A program made the position numbers and the translations under genes. Under the pieces are notes generated by a model. It did no database searches, had not been told where the DNA came from, and saw only the letters and a list, made by a program, of their open reading frames with translations. Of a stretch of DNA of 14,523 bases, positions 6,717-13,346 are shown piece after piece (positions within the stretch are counted from its first letter, which is position 1; each line of letters begins with the position of its first letter). Source of the stretch: an uncultured Persicitalea sp. (GTDB taxonomy: Bacteria; Bacteroidota; Bacteroidia; Cytophagales; Spirosomataceae); NCBI GenBank assembly GCA_950075905.1, contig CATMVR010000045.1:1-14523 (forward strand). Direction: 5' to 3'.

Positions 6717-6748
6717 AACAGAAGTGTCCGCAAGCGGACACTTCTGTT
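6717..6748 (-). terminator. Intrinsic terminator of the DUF4097 gene
   Basis: Perfect 15-base arms (6717-6731 and 6734-6748) flank a two-base centre. The stem contains gtgtccgc and its complement. On the minus strand a run of T residues (complement of 6712-6718) follows directly, the classic Rho-independent form. It lies about 100 bases after the DUF4097 stop and just before the permease promoter. Confidence 0.85.
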
Positions 6749-6818
6749 CGGGGACGAACGCCCCCTTTTCATAGCTAATAGATGTATTTCTTGCTTAGGA
6801 GACTGGTACTCAACCTAC

Positions 6819-6851
6819 ATGGAAAGCCGACTGCCGATAGCCGACCGCCAG
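6819..6851 (-). repeat. TCGGCN heptamer repeats directly after the DUF4097 stop
   Basis: Starting 4-5 bases after the TAA at 6854-6852, the minus strand reads three contiguous heptamers: GTCGGCT, ATCGGCA, GTCGGCT. A partial unit precedes them. Related units follow the ABC ATPase stop (713-747) and the oxidoreductase stop (14508-14523) in the same orientation. Function unknown; this is the best-preserved copy of the three. Confidence 0.6.
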
Positions 6852-7892
6852 TTACTGATTGACGTACACGCTGCCGCTGCTGGCGGTGAGCTTGACGGGA
6901 ATACCTCCGCCGTTGAGGCTGCCCTGCACACGGTCTTTCTCCTGGTTTCCAGTGAAATTTTTCAAGGGGATAGAAACCCGGTTGCCACGCAGGTCCAGGT
7001 CTACGCCTTTGTTGAGGGGCATATTTACCCGCACACTTCCCGCCGAGGTACTCAGAGAGATAAACTCGCCCAGCTGATTAAAATCGGCCTCGATGCTGCC
7101 GGCACTGGTACGGGCCTTCACGCTGGCGGCCAGGTTCTGCATCCTTATAGACCCACCCGAAGTACTGGCATCCAGTTCTCCTTTGATGCCATCGGCCCGG
7201 ATACCCCCGCCACTGGTTGCGGCGGCAATAGTGCCGTTCAGGTCGGTGAGGGAAATACTGCCACCGGAGGTTTTCAGACGCACATTGCCCATCATGCGTT
7301 CGGCTTTGATACTGCCGCCGCTCGTGGTCAATTCTACCTCATCGGAGCAGTTGGAGGCTTCGATGCTACCGCCGGAGGTACGTCCGTGGATTTTCCCCAT
7401 CAGATCCCGTACTTTGATGCTGCCACCGCTGGTGCTGAAATTCTGCTCGCCAGCCAGCGAAGCCAGGCGGATACTCCCTCCGCTGGTTTTAAGATCGGTG
7501 GTAAAAGTAGCGGGGGTGTACACTCTAAAAGAGATAGACAGACCTTGTTTCCAGTCGAAGCTGTTGCGATCTTTCTGCTTAGCCGTGGCCACCACGGTAT
7601 TTCCTTCGCGGCGTACCACCAGGTCGTACTCTTTGAGGCGTTCTTCTATTTCCTGATCGCTAATCTCCTTGCCGTTCCAGTTGCTGCCCCGTACGTACAT
7701 TTCTACCCGTACGCCGTTGCTACGGCTACCTTCCACCGAGATAGAGCCCCCGGAGGTAAGTACTTTCAGGGCGTTCAGCGAAGATTCCGAAAAATCTTTG
7801 GTCATATAGGGTTGTTCATCGTTGCGCTGGGCGTAAAGATTGACCGTTGCCAGCAGGGCGAAAGCGAGGAAGTACAGTTTTGCGGTTTTCAT
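6852..7892 (-). CDS. DUF4097-type exported beta-repeat protein with seven exact 18-residue repeats
   Basis: The ATG at 7892 is chosen over one 33 bases upstream because it gives a clean signal peptide (MKTAKLYFLAFALLATVNLYAQ) and a 346-residue protein. A first TSGGSI lies near residue 46. From residue 136 a TSGGSI-type motif recurs at 136, 154, 172, 190, 208, 226, 244 and 262, exactly every 18 residues, then at 282 after a 20-residue unit, with a terminal ASSGSV copy. Late copies drift to TSAGS. This is the DUF4097 pattern, predicted to fold as a right-handed beta-solenoid. Family members are often called putative adhesins, but a role in the envelope is only inferred. The gene has its own terminator (6717-6748), and nhaD upstream also ends in its own terminator, so it is probably a single-gene unit. 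A weak version of the ABC-gene palindrome lies at 8019-8029. Confidence 0.88.
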   Translation of the reverse strand: MKTAKLYFLAFALLATVNLYAQRNDEQPYMTKDFSESSLNALKVLTSGGSISVEGSRSNGVRVEMYVRGSNWNGKEISDQEIEERLKEYDLVVRREGNTVVATAKQKDRNSFDWKQGLSISFRVYTPATFTTDLKTSGGSIRLASLAGEQNFSTSGGSIKVRDLMGKIHGRTSGGSIEASNCSDEVELTTSGGSIKAERMMGNVRLKTSGGSISLTDLNGTIAAATSGGGIRADGIKGELDASTSGGSIRMQNLAASVKARTSAGSIEADFNQLGEFISLSTSAGSVRVNMPLNKGVDLDLRGNRVSIPLKNFTGNQEKDRVQGSLNGGGIPVKLTASSGSVYVNQ

Positions 7893-8002
7893 GGTTTTAT
7901 GGGGTTGTTTTAGATAGGATGACAATGAGTCGTCAAACGTTGCACCGGTTTTTGTACCAATTACATGTGCACTGACTCACCTGGGTAGGTAAAAAATTCT
8001 TG

Positions 8003-8029
8003 CCCCGAATATTATTTACTGATAATCAA
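8003..8029 (-). promoter_or_regulatory. Tentative third copy of the ABC-gene palindrome, upstream of the DUF4097 gene
   Basis: The minus strand reads TTGATTATCAG (8029-8019), one base from a perfect CTGAYARTCAG-type palindrome. GGGGCA follows, with GG 20 bases from the palindrome centre, as at the ATPase and permease sites. CGTTGG is not conserved (CGGGG), and the -12-like TTTTAC is offset by two bases. It lies about 127 bases before the DUF4097 ATG. It may be a weak site of the same regulon or chance. Confidence 0.3.
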
Positions 8030-8057
8030 GACAATACGTTTTCCCTAAATAAAAAAA

Positions 8058-8094
8058 TGTCCGCCAGCGAACGGAGATCGTTCACTGGCGGACA
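8058..8094 (-). terminator. Intrinsic terminator of nhaD
   Basis: Sixteen-base arms (8058-8073 and 8079-8094) pair with one G-U type mismatch around a five-base loop. On the minus strand seven T residues follow. It lies 36 bases after the nhaD stop. The distal arm and tail (CGGACATTT) match the lipoprotein gene terminator. Confidence 0.85.
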
Positions 8095-8129
8095 CCAAAA
8101 ATATCTGAAAAAACTTTTGAAAAACGTAC

Positions 8130-9446
8130 CTAGTGCATGAAATAGTAGACCAAAACACCCGAAAAGTAGCCCAACAGGGCGTAGACTGAGATGCGCTTGA
8201 GGTACCAGATAAAGTCTATTTTGAGAATCCCCATAGCAGCTACACCGGCAGCCGAGCCGATGATCAGGATACTTCCCCCTGTACCGGCGCAGTAGGCCAG
8301 CAGGTTCCAGAAGTCGCTGTCGGGCTGGTATTCCGTTAGGGGGTACATGCCCATCGTAGCCGCTACCAACGGCACGTTGTCTACCATAGACGACAGGATT
8401 CCGATCAGGGTATTGATGATGTATATGTTGCCAAAGGTCTGGTCGAGAGTAGCGGCCAGCAGGCGCAGGTGCCCGGAGGTATCCAGTGCCCCGACAGCCA
8501 GCAAAATCCCCAGGAAAAACAGGATACTGGGTGTATCTATCCGCCGCAGAATATTGGCTACTGCAAAATTACGCCGGGTTTCGGGAGTCTTTGTGCGGTG
8601 CAGCAGTTCCGTAAAATACCACAGAACGCCCAACGCCAGCAGCACTCCCATATAGGGCGGATAGTGGGTGGTGGACTTGAACACCGGTACGGATAGCAGG
8701 CCGATTGCGCCCAGCGCGAAGAGTGCATTCTGCTCAAAACGGCTGGTACCCACAGAGGCATGAGTGAGCTCATCAGCCAAATGGACTTCGGGCGGCTGGA
8801 CGGTTCCCCGCAAAAAAAACGAAGCCGCCAGCAAGGGCACCAGCAGGCTTATCAGCGACGGAAGGAACAGCGCCCCCATGATATTGAACGTAGTGACCTG
8901 CCCGCCGATCCAGAGCATGATGGTGGTGACGTCGCCAATGGGCGAAAAAGCCCCGCCAGCGTTGGCCGACAGGATTACAAAGCCCCCCAGCAGCCACACG
9001 TTTTCCTGTTTTTTGACAATTCGCCGGATCAGCGCGCACATGATGATAGTAGTGGTCATGTTGTCGAGGCCCGCCGAGAGCACGAACGAGACCCAGGAGA
9101 TCACCCACAGCAGCACCACGCGGTTGGTCGTAGAAATACGATCGGTAATAGCCCGAAATCCGTCGTGGGCGTCTACCAGCTCCACGATGGTCATGGCACC
9201 AAGCAGAAAAAACAGAATGCCGGAAATTTCGCCAAGGTGTTCAAAAAGAGACTCGTTCAGGAGTTCGTGCATGTCTCCAGATGCACCGGCCTGAAACGCC
9301 GGCATACTTTCAAAGCCAACCAGTAGTACCAGCCAGCAAAAAACACCGGTCAACAGCGCCGTAGCGGCTTTGTCAATTTTCAGGGTGTGTTCGAGCGCAA
9401 TCAGCACGTAGCCGAGTATGAATACGCCAACCAGAAGTAGGCCCAT
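8130..9446 (-). CDS. nhaD: Na+/H+ antiporter NhaD
   Basis: This 438-residue polytopic inner membrane protein of the NhaD family exchanges cytoplasmic Na+ (or Li+) for external protons in alkaline or saline conditions. Hydrophobic segments run the whole length, broken by two polar loops near 214-240 and 282-305. Diagnostic motifs are SAGLDNMTTTI (Asp128-Asn129), SANAGGAFSPIGDVTTIMLW (Asp172), GILSSMVDNVPLVAATMGMY (Asp356-Asn357) and CAGTGGSILIIGSAAGVAAMG near 386-406. The two D-N motifs in the two inverted halves are typical of the ion-transporter superfamily. The length is normal. The CBS-domain gene ends 61 bases upstream on the same strand, so the two may be cotranscribed. A terminator follows. 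Confidence 0.93.
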   Translation of the reverse strand: MGLLLVGVFILGYVLIALEHTLKIDKAATALLTGVFCWLVLLVGFESMPAFQAGASGDMHELLNESLFEHLGEISGILFFLLGAMTIVELVDAHDGFRAITDRISTTNRVVLLWVISWVSFVLSAGLDNMTTTIIMCALIRRIVKKQENVWLLGGFVILSANAGGAFSPIGDVTTIMLWIGGQVTTFNIMGALFLPSLISLLVPLLAASFFLRGTVQPPEVHLADELTHASVGTSRFEQNALFALGAIGLLSVPVFKSTTHYPPYMGVLLALGVLWYFTELLHRTKTPETRRNFAVANILRRIDTPSILFFLGILLAVGALDTSGHLRLLAATLDQTFGNIYIINTLIGILSSMVDNVPLVAATMGMYPLTEYQPDSDFWNLLAYCAGTGGSILIIGSAAGVAAMGILKIDFIWYLKRISVYALLGYFSGVLVYYFMH

Positions 9447-9507
9447 AGCGGGAAAAGGGAGGGAAAAGTGAAACAGAATTATAAAAATCTTCTGCCCACA
9501 AAACTAC

Positions 9508-9942
9508 TCATGACTGAGTAATATATTGTTCTAAGAACTGAATATGCTGCTTCTGCTCCTGCATAATCGAATTGACGATATCCCCTATACTTACTACTCC
9601 AACCACCCGATCGTCTTCCATCACGGGCAAGTGTCTGATCTTTTTGCTACTGAAAAGCCCCATACATTCCTGAATGCTCATATCGGGCGAAACGGTGAAA
9701 ACCCTGGGCGTCATTACTTCGGAAATGGGCGTACTTTTGGCTTTCCTACCCTGTATGATTCCCTTACGGGCGTAGTCACGCTCCGAGAATATACCCACGA
9801 GTTTTTCGCCATCCAACACTACCACGGCCCCTATGTTTTTCTCAGCTAACAAGTGCAGCGTATCAATTACCGAGGTATCGGGGCTTACGTTGTAAATGGT
9901 GGAAATGGCTTTTTGTTCCAAAATTGTTTTTACCGAGATCAT
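9508..9942 (-). CDS. Two-CBS-domain regulatory protein
   Basis: This 144-residue protein is almost entirely a tandem CBS pair (Bateman module). CBS1 spans about 8-65 (IYNVSPDTSVIDTLHLLAEKNIGAVVVLDGEKLVGIFSERDYARK) and CBS2 about 75-130 (MTPRVFTVSPDMSIQECMGLFSSKKIRHLPVMEDDRVVGVVSIGDIVNSI). Each has the usual G(I/V)(F/V)SxxD adenosyl-binding pattern. A short C-terminal tail is rich in Gln. Such stand-alone proteins sense AMP, ATP, NAD or S-adenosylmethionine and may regulate a partner; the partner here is not proven. The gene lies immediately before nhaD on the same strand, so regulation of sodium or proton exchange by nucleotide level is a fair hypothesis. The ATG at 9942 gives the complete first domain. 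Confidence 0.9.
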   Translation of the reverse strand: MISVKTILEQKAISTIYNVSPDTSVIDTLHLLAEKNIGAVVVLDGEKLVGIFSERDYARKGIIQGRKAKSTPISEVMTPRVFTVSPDMSIQECMGLFSSKKIRHLPVMEDDRVVGVVSIGDIVNSIMQEQKQHIQFLEQYITQS

Positions 9943-10050
9943 AACCGTATCATTTATAGTTAAGTAGATGTTAGGAATAGTGATTCAATATAGACACTAC
10001 CTCTTTTATTTACAAATATTTCCTTGAAATTTATTATGCCTTTCCGGTCC

Positions 10051-10058
10051 TAATTTTG
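10051..10058 (+). promoter_or_regulatory. Bacteroidota -7 element of the four-cysteine protein gene
   Basis: TAATTTTG at 10051-10058 matches TAnnTTTG exactly, 29 bases before the ATG at 10088. A TTG at 10024-10026 could be the -33 element, but the 24-base gap is slightly long. The intergenic region (9943-10087) also serves the divergent CBS gene, for which I find only imperfect elements. Confidence 0.45.
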
Positions 10059-10087
10059 TATATTAGTATTCACCAAAAGCAAAACCT

Positions 10088-10282
10088 ATGTTCCCCGTCA
10101 TACTTTTGTCCATTTTGCTGGTACTAGCCGGTTTTCTCCTGCTCAGTGTCCGTCTGCTCTTTGTCAAAAATGGGGAGTTTAAAGGTACCTGCGCTAACAA
10201 CAATCCCTTTATGCAGAAAGAGGGCGCGGCCTGCGGCGTATGCGGACGCCAACCCGGCGAGGCCTGCGCGGAGGCAAAATAG
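10088..10282 (+). CDS. Small single-span membrane protein with four cysteines, NqrM-like (DUF539-type)
   Basis: This 64-residue protein has an N-terminal membrane helix (about 3-25, FPVILLSILLVLAGFLLLSVRLLF), a short basic turn (VKNGEFKG), and a soluble tail with cysteines at 35, 49, 52 and 60 (C-X13-C-X2-C-X7-C, with CGVCG at the centre). The layout, one helix followed by a GxC start and a closing cysteine cluster, resembles NqrM, the maturation factor that helps insert the iron of Na+-translocating NADH:quinone oxidoreductase. Similar short proteins recur in Bacteroidota as 'membrane or secreted protein'. The cysteines probably bind metal. No nqr genes are visible here, so the NqrM link rests on pattern only. 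A -7 element and a strong terminator bracket the gene. Confidence 0.75.
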   Translation: MFPVILLSILLVLAGFLLLSVRLLFVKNGEFKGTCANNNPFMQKEGAACGVCGRQPGEACAEAK

Positions 10283-10306
10283 ATTGGGAACTCTATATTT
10301 TCTCAC

Positions 10307-10355
10307 AACCAAAAAGTGCAGGCCCGGAAGTTACCCGAGCCTGCACTTTTTGGTT
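10307..10355. terminator. Bidirectional terminator between convergent genes
   Basis: Seventeen-base perfect arms (10307-10323 and 10339-10355, aaccaaaaagtgcaggc and its complement) enclose 15 bases that can pair three more. A-run on the left and T-run on the right make it active in both directions. It lies 25 bases after the four-cysteine gene stop and 21 bases after the peptidase stop. Confidence 0.9.
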
Positions 10356-10376
10356 CAACTATTTTAACCTTATTTG

Positions 10377-13157
10377 TTACTCACCAGCCGCCGCGGTCGC
10401 CGGTGCCCCTGATGTACCATACAATGCATTAAACACCAACTTGAACGTACCATGCGACTGCGCCCGAAACGTTATTTCCGGCCCGAAAGCGTACAACTTA
10501 CCCGCTCCCACTTTGGCTTCGAAGGCCGTGACGCCCCCCTGCAAATAGGCCTGCCCCCACGCCCAGCCGCTGCGCAGCGGTGTGGCCGAGTCAAACCACA
10601 TGATCGGCTTGACAGTACCCTGCGCCAGAGCGTCGGGTGCGATGGTGAATACGGGGCTATTCTCAAAATACACATCTGCCTGCGCGGGCATGCCGCGGCT
10701 GATGCTCCGGGTAGAGTCTACGCTTACGCGCAAGATACTGCCGGGGATGTAGTACTTCTCACCAGGCAGGCGTTTTTCGCTGCCATCGGGCGCAATTTCC
10801 ACGAGCGAATTGCGCACGGGTAGTTTCAGGTGGTAGGCCAGATTGGTACTGCTGCCGATGGTCAGCACGGTGCCACCCGCTTCCATGAACGCTTTGAGCG
10901 CTGCGGTGGATGTATCGGCCGTCATACGACCCAACTGATCGCGGTATTCGGCTGGTATTTCGCTGGCCTTAGGCTCACGGCGCGCGTACCCCCGGCCCGA
11001 TTCGCCACCCGTGGGAGCCGGAATAGCCCCCGTTACAAACAAAATTACATCGTATTTCTTGCGCAGATCGCCCGCATTGATAGTGGGGGCGTACACTACC
11101 TCTACCGGAAAACGGAACTGCTCGCTGATCCAGCGTACCCAGCCCGAGGGCATGGAACCGCCGTAGGTATCCCAGAGGGCTATGCGCTGCGGTGCAATTT
11201 TCACCATAGCGGCAGGGCGTTTGGCTACTCCCTGTACCCTCAGGCCGAGGTTAGAGGCGGCTTTGCCCAGAATAGCCTTAGCCTGCTCCGAGGCAGGCAC
11301 GAAAAAGGTTCCGGCCACCAGGTCGGTGGCTTCCGTAGTACGGTATACGTCTACTTTGGCTTTGAGCAGATCATTGACCGCCGTAAACGAGTTGTTGGCT
11401 TCGGGGCTGAGTAGGTACCCTGCCACCGCGCCTACGTCGGTGAGGGTACCCGCGGGCTGCTGCAATTCGCCGTAGGGAATGGCCAGGAAGGGACCATCGA
11501 AGCCATCGAGGATGCGGTCAAACTGCACCCCCATCTGGTAGGCGAGGGTCCAGCCAGCGGCGTCGTAAGGGCGTACAGGCGGGCCGCCGGGGTACTGGAA
11601 GTCGTTAGGATGGTCTTGCGGCTCAAACATGTCCAAAATATGCGGCCGGAAGGCCTGACCTGTTTTTACAATGTAGGAGCCTTTGGGGTACTGGCGGGTT
11701 CCTACTGTAAATTCGCCCGTAGCCTGGTGTACCTGTACCCCGGCTTTGAGCAGGGCATTCACAAATTTGGCCACCGTGGAAAAATCAGGCTGATCGGCCG
11801 AAAGGATGTACCCCCGCGGATCGCGCAGCGAAGGAGTAGTCATGACCGAATCGAAGTACATTTTGGTAGACTGCGCGGCGCTGCCCGTAACCTTGGGTTT
11901 CTTTTTACCGGCCTCGATCGCCTCCTCAATTTCTTTGGCCCGCTTGGGGTAAAGCGTCCAGGTATCGGTAGCTCCGCGGTCGATGGCGTTTTTGCCCATA
12001 CGGTAAATATTGAAAAGCAGCTCATCGCGATGCCGCGAGGCGTAGTCGAGCACGGCGTAGTTCAGCGAAATCGAATAATCGATCGACTGCCGGAAGTGCC
12101 ACTTCTGAGGCGTAATCGGGAAAGTGGTGGCGTCGGTGGGTATCAACCGATTGGGTACCAGGGGTATGTCCATCGGCGTTGGACTACCGATGATTTCGGT
12201 AAGGATACCAATCATGTTGTGAAAATAGGGGGCAGTACGCAGGCCGCCGTTCCACCAGGTAGAGTACACCGAGCCGGCTCTTCTGGTATAGCCAGGCTTG
12301 TTTTCGCGGTTGAGGCGGCTATTCATGGCGGCGCCCATCGCATCGAGCCCGGTCAGAATCAGTGGGTCATAGACGTGATTGAAGGGGTCGCGGTAGGGAG
12401 GACCAGCCACTACTGTACCCGCCGGGCCGGTTTGGTGGTGGTTGTAAACAATCTGCGGAATCCACTGTACATACAGCTGATTGGCAATGTTGGACGACTC
12501 CTTCATGTTCATCATAAAGAAATCGCGGTTGTTGTCGTGGCCGATGTACTTCTGGTACAGGCGGGGCAGGTGATCCGTCGAGCGCTTTTCGGGTTTTTCC
12601 TCGCGCATGTACCAGTTGCTGACCAGTTCCTGCCCGTCGGGGTTGGCGTGGGCCAGCAAAATCACCACGTCGTTCAGAATCCGCATGGTTTCGGCATCCT
12701 GCCGGCTGATGAGCTGGTAGGCCGTCTCGATCAGTTGGTGCGCTCCTACTACTTCGGTGGCGTGCAGTCCGCCGTCGATCCACACTACGGCTTTGCCTTC
12801 GGCCGCCAGCGCGCGGGCCTGCTCGTCGGTCAGGCCCTGGGCGCGGCCCAGCTTTTGGGAAATGGATTTGTACTTTTCCAGCTTTTTAAGATTCTCTGGC
12901 GACGACACCACCAGCATGTACTGGTGCCGTCCCTCTTCGGTCATTCCCATATCCACCAGATTGGCGCGGGGCGAAGCCGCCGCCAATTTTTTAAAGTAGG
13001 CCTCCGTTTGGGTATAGGTGGCCAGCTTGTAATCGTCCCCGATCACAAACCCGAAGTGTTCTTTGGGAGCAGGGATTTTCTGAGCCTGAGCGGCATTCAG
13101 GGCAACTACCAGCAGCAGGGCAAGCAGTCGGATACGGGTAGATTTCGAAAAATACAT
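10377..13157 (-). CDS. Secreted M14-family zinc carboxypeptidase-like protein (926 residues)
   Basis: An N-terminal signal peptide (MYFSKSTRIRLLALLLVVALNAAQA, cleavage near 25) directs export. The peptidase domain spans about 30-400: zinc ligands His132 and Glu135 in GGLHATEVVGAHQ, the substrate-binding DNNRDFF (Asn210-Arg211), the third zinc ligand in VYNHHQTG (His240 or His241), and the catalytic glutamate probably Glu321 in GILTEIIGSPTP. About 500 further residues follow, including a Rossmann-like part near 670-780 (RIALWDTYGGSMPSGWVRW, then DVILFVTGAIP) that resembles the C-terminal domains of long Bacteroidota M14 proteins. Residues expected for catalysis are all present. It probably degrades peptides or amidated substrates in the periplasm or outside the cell; the substrate is unknown. 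A near-consensus promoter lies at 13201-13230. It diverges from the oxidoreductase gene. Confidence 0.92.
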   Translation of the reverse strand: MYFSKSTRIRLLALLLVVALNAAQAQKIPAPKEHFGFVIGDDYKLATYTQTEAYFKKLAAASPRANLVDMGMTEEGRHQYMLVVSSPENLKKLEKYKSISQKLGRAQGLTDEQARALAAEGKAVVWIDGGLHATEVVGAHQLIETAYQLISRQDAETMRILNDVVILLAHANPDGQELVSNWYMREEKPEKRSTDHLPRLYQKYIGHDNNRDFFMMNMKESSNIANQLYVQWIPQIVYNHHQTGPAGTVVAGPPYRDPFNHVYDPLILTGLDAMGAAMNSRLNRENKPGYTRRAGSVYSTWWNGGLRTAPYFHNMIGILTEIIGSPTPMDIPLVPNRLIPTDATTFPITPQKWHFRQSIDYSISLNYAVLDYASRHRDELLFNIYRMGKNAIDRGATDTWTLYPKRAKEIEEAIEAGKKKPKVTGSAAQSTKMYFDSVMTTPSLRDPRGYILSADQPDFSTVAKFVNALLKAGVQVHQATGEFTVGTRQYPKGSYIVKTGQAFRPHILDMFEPQDHPNDFQYPGGPPVRPYDAAGWTLAYQMGVQFDRILDGFDGPFLAIPYGELQQPAGTLTDVGAVAGYLLSPEANNSFTAVNDLLKAKVDVYRTTEATDLVAGTFFVPASEQAKAILGKAASNLGLRVQGVAKRPAAMVKIAPQRIALWDTYGGSMPSGWVRWISEQFRFPVEVVYAPTINAGDLRKKYDVILFVTGAIPAPTGGESGRGYARREPKASEIPAEYRDQLGRMTADTSTAALKAFMEAGGTVLTIGSSTNLAYHLKLPVRNSLVEIAPDGSEKRLPGEKYYIPGSILRVSVDSTRSISRGMPAQADVYFENSPVFTIAPDALAQGTVKPIMWFDSATPLRSGWAWGQAYLQGGVTAFEAKVGAGKLYAFGPEITFRAQSHGTFKLVFNALYGTSGAPATAAAGE

Positions 13158-13200
13158 GTTTAATCTTATAGAATTGACGTCTGATTATTAATTAGCAAAA

Positions 13201-13230
13201 CAAATATAGTGAACCTGACGGGATGGCAAG
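13201..13230 (-). promoter_or_regulatory. Promoter of the M14 peptidase gene
   Basis: The minus strand carries TATATTTG (13208-13201), an exact TAnnTTTG -7 element, and CTTG (13230-13227) 18 bases upstream as -33. This fits the Bacteroidota primary sigma factor pattern. Transcription would start near 13194, about 40 bases before the ATG at 13157. Confidence 0.6.
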
Positions 13231-13346
13231 AGATTTCTTATCCTGTTTGCGGTAAAATGCCTGCCTTTATCGTCTTTATAAAAAACAAGAACCAACCAGG
13301 AGGAACGAAGACCGCCTTTTTTCCTACTCCATCCAATTTGAATTTC

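Noticed and set aside
7029..7487. CRISPR array or minisatellite
   Set aside because: The periodicity is at protein level (54-base coding units with diverged DNA); there are no identical repeats and no unique spacers.
6819..7913. 364-codon plus-strand frame opposite the DUF4097 gene
   Set aside because: Its apparent repeats are the complement of the TSGGSI coding repeats, and the minus frame has a signal peptide and terminator.
9505..9520. Six-base inverted repeat tactca/tgagta over the CBS gene stop, with TAGTTTTG (9506-9499) as a possible nhaD -7 element
   Set aside because: The repeat is short and lies partly in coding sequence, and there is no -33 element at a suitable distance.
11610..13163. 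517-codon plus-strand reading frame opposite the M14 peptidase gene
   Set aside because: It is antisense to a gene with intact catalytic motifs and a signal peptide, has no recognisable domain, and its length follows from GC-rich codon shadowing.
13181..13191. CTGATTATTAA between the divergent peptidase and oxidoreductase genes as another copy of the ABC-gene palindrome
   Set aside because: Two mismatches, no CGTTGG at the required distance in either direction, and it lies downstream of the peptidase promoter.
13209..13346. Upstream start for the oxidoreductase, adding 46 residues
   Set aside because: The extension places the Tat signal inside the protein and overlaps the M14 promoter; the internal ATG at 13347 starts directly at the signal.
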